From contig NZ_JACHXK010000004.1 in assembly GCF_014192105.1 (NCBI RefSeq), forward strand, positions 434,001 through 498,000: a DNA stretch of 64,000 nt, read 5' to 3'. The translations under genes were made by a program, and so were the position numbers. Shown here piece by piece: positions 18,067 through 26,155 of this stretch (within the stretch, counting starts at the first letter, position 1; each line of letters starts with the position of its first letter). The stretch comes from Paenibacillus phyllosphaerae. GTDB taxonomy: Bacteria > Bacillota > Bacilli > Paenibacillales > Paenibacillaceae. The notes beneath the pieces are model-generated. The model searched no databases, was not told the origin of the DNA, and was given only the letters and a program-made list of their open reading frames with translations.

Positions 18067-18516
18067 ATGCTGCGTGCGAAGTTGCAATGGTCAAAGGCTG
18101 TCATTATGCTCGCTTTATTGTTGTTGCTTCCTTACGCAGCCCAGGCTGCTGCTGCAAGCGAAACGCCGGCTCCGCTTCGTCCGGTGCAGGTATTCGACGT
18201 AACCGCAGGCAAGGTAATCAAGACGATTCCCAACAGCAATGAGTACCAGCAATACGCAAAGACTTGGCTCGGATCCGTATCAAAGCTCGCCCCGCAGCTT
18301 CAGCCTGCTGACAAGTGCGGCTACGTGTTCCGAATCCCTCTGGCAGCGCCAACTCCTGTGAAGGCAGGCGCGGAGAATATTACGACGAGCGATGTGTTCT
18401 TATTCTATTGCCCTGATAAACCAACGTTATTGCTGGTGTTCGATGAGAACCGCAAACCGTTCCTGCTCGAGTTCAAGGGCGACATTAAACCGTTCCTGAA
18501 GCTCGTCGGCGTCTAA
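18067..18516 (+). CDS. hypothetical secreted protein
   Basis: This 149-residue protein starts after AAAGGAG and carries a clear signal peptide (AVIMLALLLLLPYAAQAAAA, cleavage near residue 30). The mature part is about 120 residues with two cysteines (in DKCGYVF and FYCPDKP) that could form a disulfide. I recognise no domain. No terminator is visible before mtnE, 121 nt downstream, so read-through into mtnE is possible. Confidence 0.8.
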   Translation: MLRAKLQWSKAVIMLALLLLLPYAAQAAAASETPAPLRPVQVFDVTAGKVIKTIPNSNEYQQYAKTWLGSVSKLAPQLQPADKCGYVFRIPLAAPTPVKAGAENITTSDVFLFYCPDKPTLLLVFDENRKPFLLEFKGDIKPFLKLVGV

Positions 18517-18540
18517 AACCGATTCAGTCGTTCAGCCTGT

Positions 18541-18640
18541 CATTTCTCTTCACTCCGCCATTAATCCGATCTATCGACACGGATTTATAAACATGGTACA
18601 GTAAAGCAATGTATGCACGTGAATGGAGTGAAGAGAAATG
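18541..18640 (+). promoter_or_regulatory. 16-bp inverted repeat covering the mtnE ribosome site and start codon
   Basis: Positions 18541-18556 are perfectly complementary to 18625-18640; the right arm contains GGAGTG, the likely ribosome site, and the mtnE ATG. A smaller hairpin (AATCCG 18563-18568 with CGGATT 18580-18585) lies inside. RNA entering from the gene upstream would fold and hide the start. RNA begun at the candidate promoter between the arms would lack the left arm and leave it free. Confidence 0.55.
18574..18602 (+). promoter_or_regulatory. candidate sigma-A promoter of mtnE
   Basis: TCGACA (5 of 6) and TACAGT (4 of 6) are 17 nt apart and end 35 nt before the mtnE start. The expected transcription start, near 18609, lies between the two arms of the inverted repeat. 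Confidence 0.45.
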
Positions 18641-19843
18641 AACCAGGCGAATCATTTACATATGAAAGTTGAACCCGCGGATCGAATGACAGGACTGCCG
18701 ACGCAGTTTTTCGCGGGTCTGGTCCGCAAGGCCAACGCACAAGCGGCCAAAGGCAAAGACGTTATTAATTTGGGCCAGGGCAATCCGGATCAGCCGACGC
18801 CTGCACATATCGTATCGAAACTGCAAGAATCTGCGCCCAATCCGCTTTATCACCGCTACCCGCCTTTTAGCGGTTTTGCCTTTCTTAAGGAAGCTGTGGC
18901 AAAGCGTTATAAGGAAGACTACGGCGTAGAACTTGACCCGGAGAAAGAAGTAGCCATCTTGTTCGGCGGCAAAACAGGCTTGATCGAGATCAGTCAGTGC
19001 TTGCTCAATCCAGGCGATATCGCGCTTGTTCCGGATCCGGGTTATCCGGATTATTGGTCTGGCGTTGCCCTGGCCGGCGGCAGCATGTTCCATATGCCTC
19101 TTACTTCCGCTAACAGCTTCCTGCCGGATTACAGCGCGGTGCCGAGCGACATTGCGGATCAAGCCAAACTCATGTTCATTAACTACCCGAACAATCCGAC
19201 TGGAGCCGTAGCCGACGAGGCATTCTATAAGAAAACAATCGAGTTCGCCTCCAAGCATAATATCGTCGTAGCGAGCGATTTTGCATACGGAGCGCTTGGG
19301 TTTGACGGCAATCAGCCGGTCAGCTTCTTGCAGCTGCCGGGAGCCAAAGAAGTAGGCGTTGAGTTCTACACCCTCTCCAAAACCTATAATATGGCAGGTT
19401 GGCGTGTCGGCTTCGCGCTTGGCAACGCCGAAGTAGTCGGCTTAATCAATTTGATTCAAGACCATTACTATTGCAGTCTGTTCGGGGGCATTCAAGCCGC
19501 TGCTGCCGAAGCCCTGACCGGGCCGCAAGATTGTGTAGCCGACTTGCGGCAAACCTATGAATCGCGCCGTAATGCGTTATTCCAAGCGCTCGACGAGATC
19601 GGTTGGAAAGCGGAGAAGCCAGGCGGTTCCTTCTTCTGCTGGCTGCCTGTTCCGCAAGGGTATACTTCGGCGCAATTCGCGGATATTGTCCTCGAGCAGG
19701 CAGACGTCGTCGTAGCGCCGGGGATCGGTTTCGGCGAGCATGGAGAAGGCTATGTACGCCTTGGTCTACTCGCTCCCGAAGAGCGGCTGAAAGAAGCTGT
19801 CTATCGGATCGGCAAGCTTAATCTGTTCGGACAGAAAGGTTAA
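18638..19843 (+). CDS. mtnE: methionine-salvage aminotransferase (glutamine:KMTB)
   Basis: MtnE (401 residues) is a fold-type I PLP aminotransferase that regenerates methionine from 4-methylthio-2-oxobutyrate, using glutamine as a preferred donor. Landmarks: NLGQGNPDQPTP near residue 45, NYPNNPTGA around 182-190, and the PLP lysine K248 in TLSKTYNMAGWR. The sequence agrees closely with B. subtilis MtnE as I recall it. The nearby mtnU omega-amidase would remove the ketoglutaramate formed. No SAM riboswitch is seen upstream, unlike the arrangement known for B. subtilis salvage genes. The start lies inside a long inverted repeat. Confidence 0.95.
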   Translation: MNQANHLHMKVEPADRMTGLPTQFFAGLVRKANAQAAKGKDVINLGQGNPDQPTPAHIVSKLQESAPNPLYHRYPPFSGFAFLKEAVAKRYKEDYGVELDPEKEVAILFGGKTGLIEISQCLLNPGDIALVPDPGYPDYWSGVALAGGSMFHMPLTSANSFLPDYSAVPSDIADQAKLMFINYPNNPTGAVADEAFYKKTIEFASKHNIVVASDFAYGALGFDGNQPVSFLQLPGAKEVGVEFYTLSKTYNMAGWRVGFALGNAEVVGLINLIQDHYYCSLFGGIQAAAAEALTGPQDCVADLRQTYESRRNALFQALDEIGWKAEKPGGSFFCWLPVPQGYTSAQFADIVLEQADVVVAPGIGFGEHGEGYVRLGLLAPEERLKEAVYRIGKLNLFGQKG

Positions 19844-19852
19844 TCCTCGCTG

Positions 19853-19882
19853 TTTACAGGCGCCGCGCATGCATGATATGCT
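19853..19882 (+). promoter_or_regulatory. promoter of the T-box leader and pro-mtn operon
   Basis: TTTACA (5 of 6) and an extended -10 TGATATGCT are 18 nt apart. The expected start near 19889 lies just before the T-box Stem I. Confidence 0.55.
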
Positions 19883-19889
19883 AATTGAA

Positions 19890-20157
19890 ACTGAACATGT
19901 AACGTGATGATGGGGCCAAGTATACGTACTTGCATACGGTGCACAGAGAGTAAATTCGTTGCTGGGAGAATTTATCGCCGTATACGTAGAACCCTACCCC
20001 TGAACTGCCGATGATGAATCGGACAGCGCCTGCTGTTATCAGGTTAAAGCTGGATCGCCTGCCATTAATACGTGGATTATGCGGTCAACAAAGGTGGTAC
20101 CGCGGAAGTTGCACTTTCGTCCTTTATGAGAGTAAAGGATGAAAGTGTTTTTATTTT
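19890..20157 (+). promoter_or_regulatory. T-box riboswitch, proline specifier (CCU)
   Basis: This is a tRNA-sensing leader. The T-box core AAGGTGGTACCGCG lies at 20091-20104; its bulge TGGT (20095-20098) would pair with an uncharged tRNA ending ACCA. Stem I closes by GGGG (19912-19915) with CCCC (19997-20000). The strand between carries AGTA, and the Stem I motifs AGAGAG and GCTGGGAG follow. The specifier position after GAAC is CCT (19993-19995), a proline codon, in agreement with proB downstream. Low tRNA-Pro charging should favour the antiterminator and transcription. Confidence 0.9.
20112..20157 (+). terminator. regulatory terminator of the T-box
   Basis: A 15-bp stem (CACTTTCGTCCTTTA with its complement, one G-T pair) closes on a six-base loop and is followed by TTTTTATTTT. 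It competes with the antiterminator that contains the T-box core. Confidence 0.92.
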
Positions 20158-20217
20158 ACCGTACATGTCAGTTAGATGTAAGGTCATCATCATTTCATGG
20201 GGGAAGGAATTAGGCTC

Positions 20218-21324
20218 ATGTCGGAATGTGTCGTCGTCAAAATCGGCAGCAGTTCGCTAACTTCGGACGAAGGCGGACTGAACCGGAACAAAATTTCATT
20301 TTTCGCAAGCGAGCTTGCCTCCATTCGCAAGACCGGCAAGCAGGTGCTGCTCGTTACCTCTGGCGCGGTCGCTGCAGGCTTCCGTCGCATCGGCTATCAA
20401 ACAAGACCGAAGCTCGTTCATGAGAAACAGGCGGCCGCCGCGGTAGGTCAGGCGCTCCTTATGCAAGCCTATCAAGAGGCTTTCGCCGCTTATGGGATCG
20501 GTGTCGCCCAGATCTTGCTGACTCGGGCAGACTTCTCGAACCGCCGGCGGATCCAGAATGCGCAGATGACCATCGAAGAGCTGCTCCGTCAAGGCATTCT
20601 TCCGATCATCAACGAGAACGATACCGTCTCCACGGATGAGTTGGACCTCAAATTCGGCGATAACGACATGCTGTCCGCCCTCGTCGGTAATTTGTTGAAA
20701 GCGAGCCATCTCGTGATTTTGACCGATACGGACGGCCTCTATATGGAAGACCCTCGCAAGAATCCTGCCGCGCCTCGAATCGATCGCGTGGAGCAAATTT
20801 CCGAGGATATTATGCGAATTGCCGGCGGCTCAGGCTCCTCCGTAGGAACGGGAGGCATGCGTTCAAAGATCGAAGCGGCCCGCATCGCGATGCGGGGCGG
20901 CGTCCCTGCTTTTATCGGCCGTGTCGTCGAGAATGGGGATCTGCTGCTCGCCGTGGAAGGAACCGGACGCGGGACTTATTTTACCGCGCAAGGACATAAT
21001 CTGCCCATGAAGAAGCAATGGCTCGGCTACCACTCGCAAGTCAAAGGCCGCATCACCGTAGATCGCGGCGCCGAGCTCGCAGTAACGACAGGCGGCAAAA
21101 GTCTGCTGCCCGCGGGGATCTTATCCACGAATGGCGATTTCCACCCTGGCGATGTGGTCGAGGTCGTGAATCAAGAGCAACATACGATCGGCCGCGGCGT
21201 CGTCAATTATGCCGCATGGCAAGTGCAGGCGGCTATGGGGCTTGGTACGGATGAGGTTCGCCGTCGCGTGGACGTCGGCCGCATCGAAGTTATTCATCGC
21301 GACGAGTGGGTCACTTTAGCGTAA
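20218..21324 (+). CDS. proB: glutamate 5-kinase
   Basis: ProB (368 residues) phosphorylates glutamate in the first step of proline synthesis. The amino acid kinase domain begins VVVKIGSSSLTSDEGG and includes NENDTVS and FGDNDMLSALVG. A C-terminal PUA domain (about 275-350) has KGRITVDRGAE and the LPAGI segment. I chose the ATG at 20218 because AAGGA lies 9 nt before it; the ATG seven codons upstream overlaps that site. It is first gene behind the proline T-box and 46 nt before proA. Confidence 0.97.
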   Translation: MSECVVVKIGSSSLTSDEGGLNRNKISFFASELASIRKTGKQVLLVTSGAVAAGFRRIGYQTRPKLVHEKQAAAAVGQALLMQAYQEAFAAYGIGVAQILLTRADFSNRRRIQNAQMTIEELLRQGILPIINENDTVSTDELDLKFGDNDMLSALVGNLLKASHLVILTDTDGLYMEDPRKNPAAPRIDRVEQISEDIMRIAGGSGSSVGTGGMRSKIEAARIAMRGGVPAFIGRVVENGDLLLAVEGTGRGTYFTAQGHNLPMKKQWLGYHSQVKGRITVDRGAELAVTTGGKSLLPAGILSTNGDFHPGDVVEVVNQEQHTIGRGVVNYAAWQVQAAMGLGTDEVRRRVDVGRIEVIHRDEWVTLA

Positions 21325-21370
21325 GCGACTGTGACAAACTACGACTATAATTCGAGGAGGACGAGAATAG

Positions 21371-22618
21371 ATGAGCGAAGTACGTGAGAAAGCAACGCTT
21401 GCAGGGCAAGCAACGACACAGTTGGGCAAGCTGCGCACCGCCCAGAAGAATGAGGCTTTGCTGCTGATGGCCGACGCGCTGGTGAAAGAGTCGGAAGCCA
21501 TTATAGCGGCTAATGCAGAAGATTTGGCGCGGGGCCGCGACAACGGTACAAGCGAATCCTTGTTAGACCGGATTGCGCTTAACCCTGACCGGATTGCTGG
21601 TATTGCCGAAGGTCTCCGCCAAATTGTCGAACTGCCAGACCCTGTAGGTCATGTGTTGGAATCGATCGATCGGCCGAACGGGCTGCACATTGAGAAAATA
21701 TCGGTACCGCTTGGCGTTATCGGCATTATCTATGAAGCTCGCCCTAACGTTACCGTTGACGCCGCAGGCTTGTGCCTCAAGACCGGCAATGCCGTTGTGC
21801 TGCGCGGCGGCTCCGCTGCTCTGGCCTCCAATAGCAAGATCGTCGAAGTGCTCCGCGAGGCGCTCTCCCGCTCCGCGCTGCCTGTGGAGGCGCTTCAGCT
21901 GGTCGAAGATCCTAGCCGCGCATCGGTAGACGAAATGCTCAAGCTGAACGGGCTGCTCGATGTCGTCATTCCGCGGGGCGGCGCCTCTTTAATCCGCAAT
22001 GTCGTAGAGAATGCCACCGTGCCAGTCATCGAGACCGGCGCCGGCATCTGTCATACCTTCATTGATGAGAGCGCCCAAGAAACGATGGCTGCGGCGATCG
22101 CCTTCAATGCGAAGGTACAGCGCCCTTCCGTCTGCAATTCCATGGAGACGCTGCTCGTTCATGAGCGGTTCGCAGCATCGCATTTGGCAGACTTGGCCGC
22201 CAAGTTCCAAGAAGCGAATGTCGAGCTGCGCGGCTGCGAGCGGACGCTTGAACTTATCCCGACTGCCACCGCGGCAACCAATGAAGATTATGCAACCGAA
22301 TATAACGATTATATTTTGAACGTCAGAATCGTACGCAATATTGAAGAAGCCTTGCAGCATATTCATACCTATGGCACGAAACATTCCGAGTGCATCGTGA
22401 CCGAGAACGCGGAGCACGCCTCGCAATTCCTGCAAGAAGTCGATGCTGCGGCCGTGTATCATAATGCCTCTACCCGATTCACGGACGGCTTTGAGTTCGG
22501 TTTCGGCGCTGAGATCGGGATCAGCACCCAGAAGCTCCATGCCAGAGGCCCGATGGGTCTACCTGCCTTGACTTCAACGAAATACCGTATTGTTGGCAGC
22601 GGACAAATCCGCGGATAA
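21371..22618 (+). CDS. proA: gamma-glutamyl phosphate reductase
   Basis: ProA (415 residues) reduces glutamyl-5-phosphate to glutamate semialdehyde with NADPH. The aldehyde-dehydrogenase fold is clear, with catalytic C255 in RPSVCNSMETLLVH and the cofactor-side motif EARPNVTVDAAGLCLKTGNAV. GAGGAGG lies before the ATG. It follows proB in the same transcript; I see no hairpin in the 46-nt gap. Confidence 0.98.
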   Translation: MSEVREKATLAGQATTQLGKLRTAQKNEALLLMADALVKESEAIIAANAEDLARGRDNGTSESLLDRIALNPDRIAGIAEGLRQIVELPDPVGHVLESIDRPNGLHIEKISVPLGVIGIIYEARPNVTVDAAGLCLKTGNAVVLRGGSAALASNSKIVEVLREALSRSALPVEALQLVEDPSRASVDEMLKLNGLLDVVIPRGGASLIRNVVENATVPVIETGAGICHTFIDESAQETMAAAIAFNAKVQRPSVCNSMETLLVHERFAASHLADLAAKFQEANVELRGCERTLELIPTATAATNEDYATEYNDYILNVRIVRNIEEALQHIHTYGTKHSECIVTENAEHASQFLQEVDAAAVYHNASTRFTDGFEFGFGAEIGISTQKLHARGPMGLPALTSTKYRIVGSGQIRG

Positions 22619-22639
22619 TATCCCATGGAGGTGCAAAAC

Positions 22640-23524
22640 ATGTCTTCATTGATCTCTTCTACCGATATCCAATCGTCGATTCGTTCCTTACGGCTCTGCT
22701 TCTATGGCGCAGGGTCCATGGCCGAAGCGATCGTACGCGGGCTGCTCGCCCGCGGTCTAGCAGATTCGTCGCTGATTGGAATGTTCAATCGCAGCAATGC
22801 CCAACGTTTAGAGGAACTCGAATCCAGGTATAACGTCAGCGTCTCCAATGTTGAGGAAGAACAACTCGATATGCTCCAGGATGCCGATGTCATCTTCCTG
22901 GTAATGAAGCCGAAGGACGCCGCCGAAGCCCTGCGCAAGCTAAGTGCATTCATTAAGCCGAACCAGCTTGTCGTCTCCGTCATCGCGGGGCTTTCGATCC
23001 GGACGATCGAACAACTGCTCGAACAGCCTCAGCCGATTGTTCGCACGATGCCCAATACATCGAGTACAATAGGCCTTGGTGCCACTGGCATTAGCTTCTC
23101 CCAATCCGTCAACGATGATCAGCGCCAAATCGCCCTTGCCATGTTCGAGGCCATCGGCATGGCTACAATTGTAGAGGAATCGCTGCTTGATGTCGTTACA
23201 GGCGTATCCGGAAGCGGTCCTGCTTATATCTATTATATGATGGAAGCGATGGTCGAAGCCGGCAAGCAGCTCGGACTGACGCCTGAAGCTGCGCGAGAGA
23301 TGACGATTCAGACCGTGCTCGGCGCCGCGCATATGGTTAAGGCCACTGGGGAGACGCCGGCTGATCTCCGCCGCAAAGTTACTTCTCCGAACGGCACGAC
23401 CCAAGCTGCGCTCGAAGTTATGGAGAGCTACCGATTTAGCGAAGGCGTAATACAAGCCATTAAGCGCGCTTCCGAACGAGCAGCTGAGATGGGCGAAGAA
23501 ATCGAAAGGAGCGCTATGAAATAA
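22640..23524 (+). CDS. proC: pyrroline-5-carboxylate reductase
   Basis: ProC completes proline synthesis, reducing pyrroline-5-carboxylate. The N-terminal Rossmann motif is [16 protein letters not shown]; the C-terminal dimer region has [21 protein letters not shown] and [20 protein letters not shown] precedes the ATG at 22640 by 7 nt, which is preferred to the ATG at 22625 that overlaps that site; the product is then 294 residues. Its TAA stop overlaps the ATG of mtnW by one base (TAATG), coupling proline synthesis to methionine salvage genes. Confidence 0.96.
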   Translation: MSSLISSTDIQSSIRSLRLCFYGAGSMAEAIVRGLLARGLADSSLIGMFNRSNAQRLEELESRYNVSVSNVEEEQLDMLQDADVIFLVMKPKDAAEALRKLSAFIKPNQLVVSVIAGLSIRTIEQLLEQPQPIVRTMPNTSSTIGLGATGISFSQSVNDDQRQIALAMFEAIGMATIVEESLLDVVTGVSGSGPAYIYYMMEAMVEAGKQLGLTPEAAREMTIQTVLGAAHMVKATGETPADLRRKVTSPNGTTQAALEVMESYRFSEGVIQAIKRASERAAEMGEEIERSAMK

Positions 23525-24759
23525 TGAGCATGGATCAAATGTGTGTTGCAACATACCGTTGCTATGATGACAAAGCCGATTTTGACAAAAAAGCGCTCGG
23601 AATCGCTGTCGGCCTTACGGTCGGCAGCTGGACCGAACTGCCCGAAGCGCGTAAAGCCGAAATGGAGAAGCACCTCGGCAAGGTCGTCTCCGTAACGGTG
23701 CACGAATCCAAGACAGGCGCAGCAGGCGAGCGCTATGCCGATATTCGTATCGCATATCCGGAGATTAATTTCAGCCGCGATATTCCTGCCCTTCTAGTCA
23801 CCGTGTTCGGCAAACTCTCGATGGACGGCAAGATCAAGCTGCTTGATCTTGATTTCTCGCCGAACTTTGTTTCGGCCTTCCCTGGCCCGAAATTCGGAAT
23901 CGAAGGTGTCCGTGAACTGCTCGGCGTTCAAGACCGCCCGCTGCTCATGAGCATCTTCAAGTCCGTTATCGGCCATGACCTGGAAGGTCTTCGCGAGCAG
24001 TTCTACCGCCAGGCGCTCGGCGGCGTAGACTTGATCAAGGACGATGAGATTCTGTTCGAGAACCCGCTCACTCCGCTGGAGAAACGAGTGGAGACTTGCA
24101 TGGAGGCAGCGCGGCTTGCGGAGCGCGAAACCGGTCAAAAGCTGCTCTATGCCGTGAATCTTACCGGTCCTACGGCCAACCTGGCGGCGAACGCCAAGCG
24201 GGCGATTGCAGCCGGCGCTAACGCCCTGCTCTTCAACGTCCTTGCTTACGGTTATGACGCACTACATATGTTGAGCAGCGATCCGGAGATCAACGTGCCG
24301 ATCGCGGCGCATCCGGCGCTTGCGGGCGCCTTCTACCCGTCCCCGCATTACGGCATTGCCGCACCGCTCCTGCTCGGCAAGCTGATGCGTCTTGCCGGTG
24401 CCGACCTCGTGCTCTTCCCTTCCCCTTACGGTTCTGTTGTGATGCCGAAGGAAGAGAATTTGGCCGTCCAAGCAGCGCTGATCGATCCTGCACTCCCTGT
24501 TAAGGCGAGCATGCCGGTTCCGTCAGCCGGGATACACCCGGGGTTAGTGCCGCTCATTCTGCGTGATTTCGGACAGCAAGTGGTTGTTAATGCCGGCGGC
24601 GGCATTCATGGCCATCCGCAAGGAACGGCAGCGGGCGGACAAGCCTTCCGTCAAGCGATTCTCGCGGCTCTGGAAGGAACTTCGCTACCGGAATATGCGA
24701 GCAGACCAGGCAATGAAGCGTTACAAGCCGCGATACAATTGTGGGGGTTTAAGGAGTAA
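23524..24759 (+). CDS. mtnW: RuBisCO-like 2,3-diketo-5-methylthiopentyl-1-phosphate enolase
   Basis: MtnW (411 residues) enolises 2,3-diketo-5-methylthiopentyl-1-phosphate in the methionine salvage pathway. It is a form IV RuBisCO homologue without carboxylase activity. The metal-binding motif with the lysine expected to be carbamylated is K172-D173-D174-E175 ([10 protein letters not shown]). A C-terminal phosphate-binding glycine stretch [10 protein letters not shown] is present. Its start overlaps the proC stop (TAATG) and its stop overlaps the mtnX start in the same way. Confidence 0.96.
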   Translation: MSMDQMCVATYRCYDDKADFDKKALGIAVGLTVGSWTELPEARKAEMEKHLGKVVSVTVHESKTGAAGERYADIRIAYPEINFSRDIPALLVTVFGKLSMDGKIKLLDLDFSPNFVSAFPGPKFGIEGVRELLGVQDRPLLMSIFKSVIGHDLEGLREQFYRQALGGVDLIKDDEILFENPLTPLEKRVETCMEAARLAERETGQKLLYAVNLTGPTANLAANAKRAIAAGANALLFNVLAYGYDALHMLSSDPEINVPIAAHPALAGAFYPSPHYGIAAPLLLGKLMRLAGADLVLFPSPYGSVVMPKEENLAVQAALIDPALPVKASMPVPSAGIHPGLVPLILRDFGQQVVVNAGGGIHGHPQGTAAGGQAFRQAILAALEGTSLPEYASRPGNEALQAAIQLWGFKE

Positions 24760-25454
24760 TGACACAGCAGCAAGAGATTCTTTCCACGACCAAACAGAAT
24801 GTCATTTTCTGCGATTTTGACGGGACGATTACGGTCAATGACAATATCGTCGCGATTATTAAACATTTTAACCCGCCAGGCTGGGAAACGATCGTCGATG
24901 ACATCATTCAGCAGCGCAAATCGATCCAGGAAGGCGTAGGCGAGCTGTTCCGGCTGCTTCCGACTTCCATGAAGGACGAAGTGATCGATTACGCGATCAG
25001 CAACGTGCGGATCCGGGAAGGATTCGAGCAGATGCTCGAGTTCACCCGCCAGCATGACATCGAGTTCTACGTCACGAGCGGCGGAATCGACTTCTTCGTC
25101 TATCCGGTCTTAGCCCGTTTCGGCATTCCGGAAGATCATATCTACTGCAACGGCAGTGACTTCACCGGCGACCGAATCGAGATTACGTGGCCGCATCCAT
25201 GTGGCGACAAGTGCTCCAACAACTGCGGAATGTGCAAGCCGACGATTATGCACCGTTTCCCGACCGACCGCCATCACCGCATACTTATTGGAGACAGCGT
25301 AACGGATTTCGAAGGCGCCAAGATTGCCGATGTGGTGTTCTCCCGTTCGCATCTGACGACCAAATGCGAAGAGCTGGGCCTCGCCCACCACGAGTTTGAG
25401 AATTTCCACGATATCGTGGCGACGATGCAAAATAAGGAGGCTAAGCAGCAATGA
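24759..25454 (+). CDS. mtnX: 2-hydroxy-3-keto-5-methylthiopentenyl-1-phosphate phosphatase
   Basis: MtnX (231 residues) is a HAD-family phosphatase acting after MtnW in methionine salvage. Motif I is FCDFDGTITVND with D19 as nucleophile and D21 as acid/base; motif IV is LIGDSVTDFEGA. A Cys cluster (HPCGDKCSNNCGMCKP) near residue 150 is typical of bacillar MtnX. It is coupled to both neighbours by overlapping start and stop codons. MtnW and MtnX together replace the single enzyme MtnC used elsewhere. Confidence 0.95.
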   Translation: MTQQQEILSTTKQNVIFCDFDGTITVNDNIVAIIKHFNPPGWETIVDDIIQQRKSIQEGVGELFRLLPTSMKDEVIDYAISNVRIREGFEQMLEFTRQHDIEFYVTSGGIDFFVYPVLARFGIPEDHIYCNGSDFTGDRIEITWPHPCGDKCSNNCGMCKPTIMHRFPTDRHHRILIGDSVTDFEGAKIADVVFSRSHLTTKCEELGLAHHEFENFHDIVATMQNKEAKQQ

Positions 25455-26098
25455 GCTTTGCAGCAATTTCAACAGAGGACAAGCAGCGCGCATTGTCCGA
25501 ATTAAGCGAAGTCAAAAGCCTGTTCGCGAGCAAAGGCTGGTTCCCTGGCACAAGCGGGAATCTCTCGATCCGTGTAGGCGATTATGCTCCGGATGAGTTC
25601 CACTTCGCCATTACGGCGAGCGGCAAGGACAAATCGCTCTCGACGCCGGAAGACTTCCTATTCGTGGATCAGAGCGGTAAACCCTGCGAGACGACGCGCC
25701 TGAAGCCTTCCGCAGAAACTTCCATTCATTGCGAGATTTATCGAATGACCGGCTGCGGCGCGATTTTTCATATCCACAGCGTATTCAATAGCCTCGTATC
25801 GGAGCTGTTCTGGGAACGCAAATCGATTCCGGTGGATGGCGTGGAATTGATCAAGGCGTTCAACATCTGGGATGAGGAAGCGCAGATCGAGATTCCGATC
25901 GTCTCGAACTTTGCCCATGTCCCGTCGATCGTACCGGAGGTTACCGAGCGTCTGGATCCGCGGATTCCAGGCATTATGCTGCGTAAACACGGTATCTACG
26001 CGTGGGGCGCGAATGCCTTCGAAGCGAAGCGTCATCTCGAAGCTTTCGAGTTTCTGTTCGAATACGTGTACCGCTGGGAGCTGCTTAAGCGCAAATAA
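25451..26098 (+). CDS. mtnB: methylthioribulose-1-phosphate dehydratase
   Basis: MtnB (215 residues) is a zinc class II aldolase-fold enzyme that dehydrates methylthioribulose-1-phosphate, the step before MtnW. Zinc ligands are H107 and H109 (FHIHSVF) and H180 (LRKHGIYAWG); E132 (DGVELIK) is the likely catalytic acid. It overlaps mtnX (ATGA) and is the last gene of the operon, 16 nt from a strong terminator. Of the pathway, mtnA, mtnK, mtnN and mtnD are not in the window. Confidence 0.95.
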   Translation: MSFAAISTEDKQRALSELSEVKSLFASKGWFPGTSGNLSIRVGDYAPDEFHFAITASGKDKSLSTPEDFLFVDQSGKPCETTRLKPSAETSIHCEIYRMTGCGAIFHIHSVFNSLVSELFWERKSIPVDGVELIKAFNIWDEEAQIEIPIVSNFAHVPSIVPEVTERLDPRIPGIMLRKHGIYAWGANAFEAKRHLEAFEFLFEYVYRWELLKRK

Positions 26099-26114
26099 GC
26101 GGAGCATAATGGAT

Positions 26115-26144
26115 AAAACCCAAGGCCGGCTGGCCTTGGGTTTT
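26115..26144. terminator. bidirectional terminator between mtnB and the DUF2515-like gene
   Basis: The perfect 13-bp stem AAAACCCAAGGCC / GGCCTTGGGTTTT has a four-base loop. T-runs follow in both directions, serving the two convergent transcripts. Confidence 0.92.
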
Positions 26145-26155
26145 ATTGCGTTGCT

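Noticed and set aside
18517..18637. SAM riboswitch expected before mtnE
   Set aside because: None of the S-box conserved segments is present in the 121 nt upstream; an inverted repeat is found instead.
21345..21350. Perfect TATAAT between proB and proA as an internal promoter
   Set aside because: No -35 is present, and a start from it would fall at the proA ribosome site.
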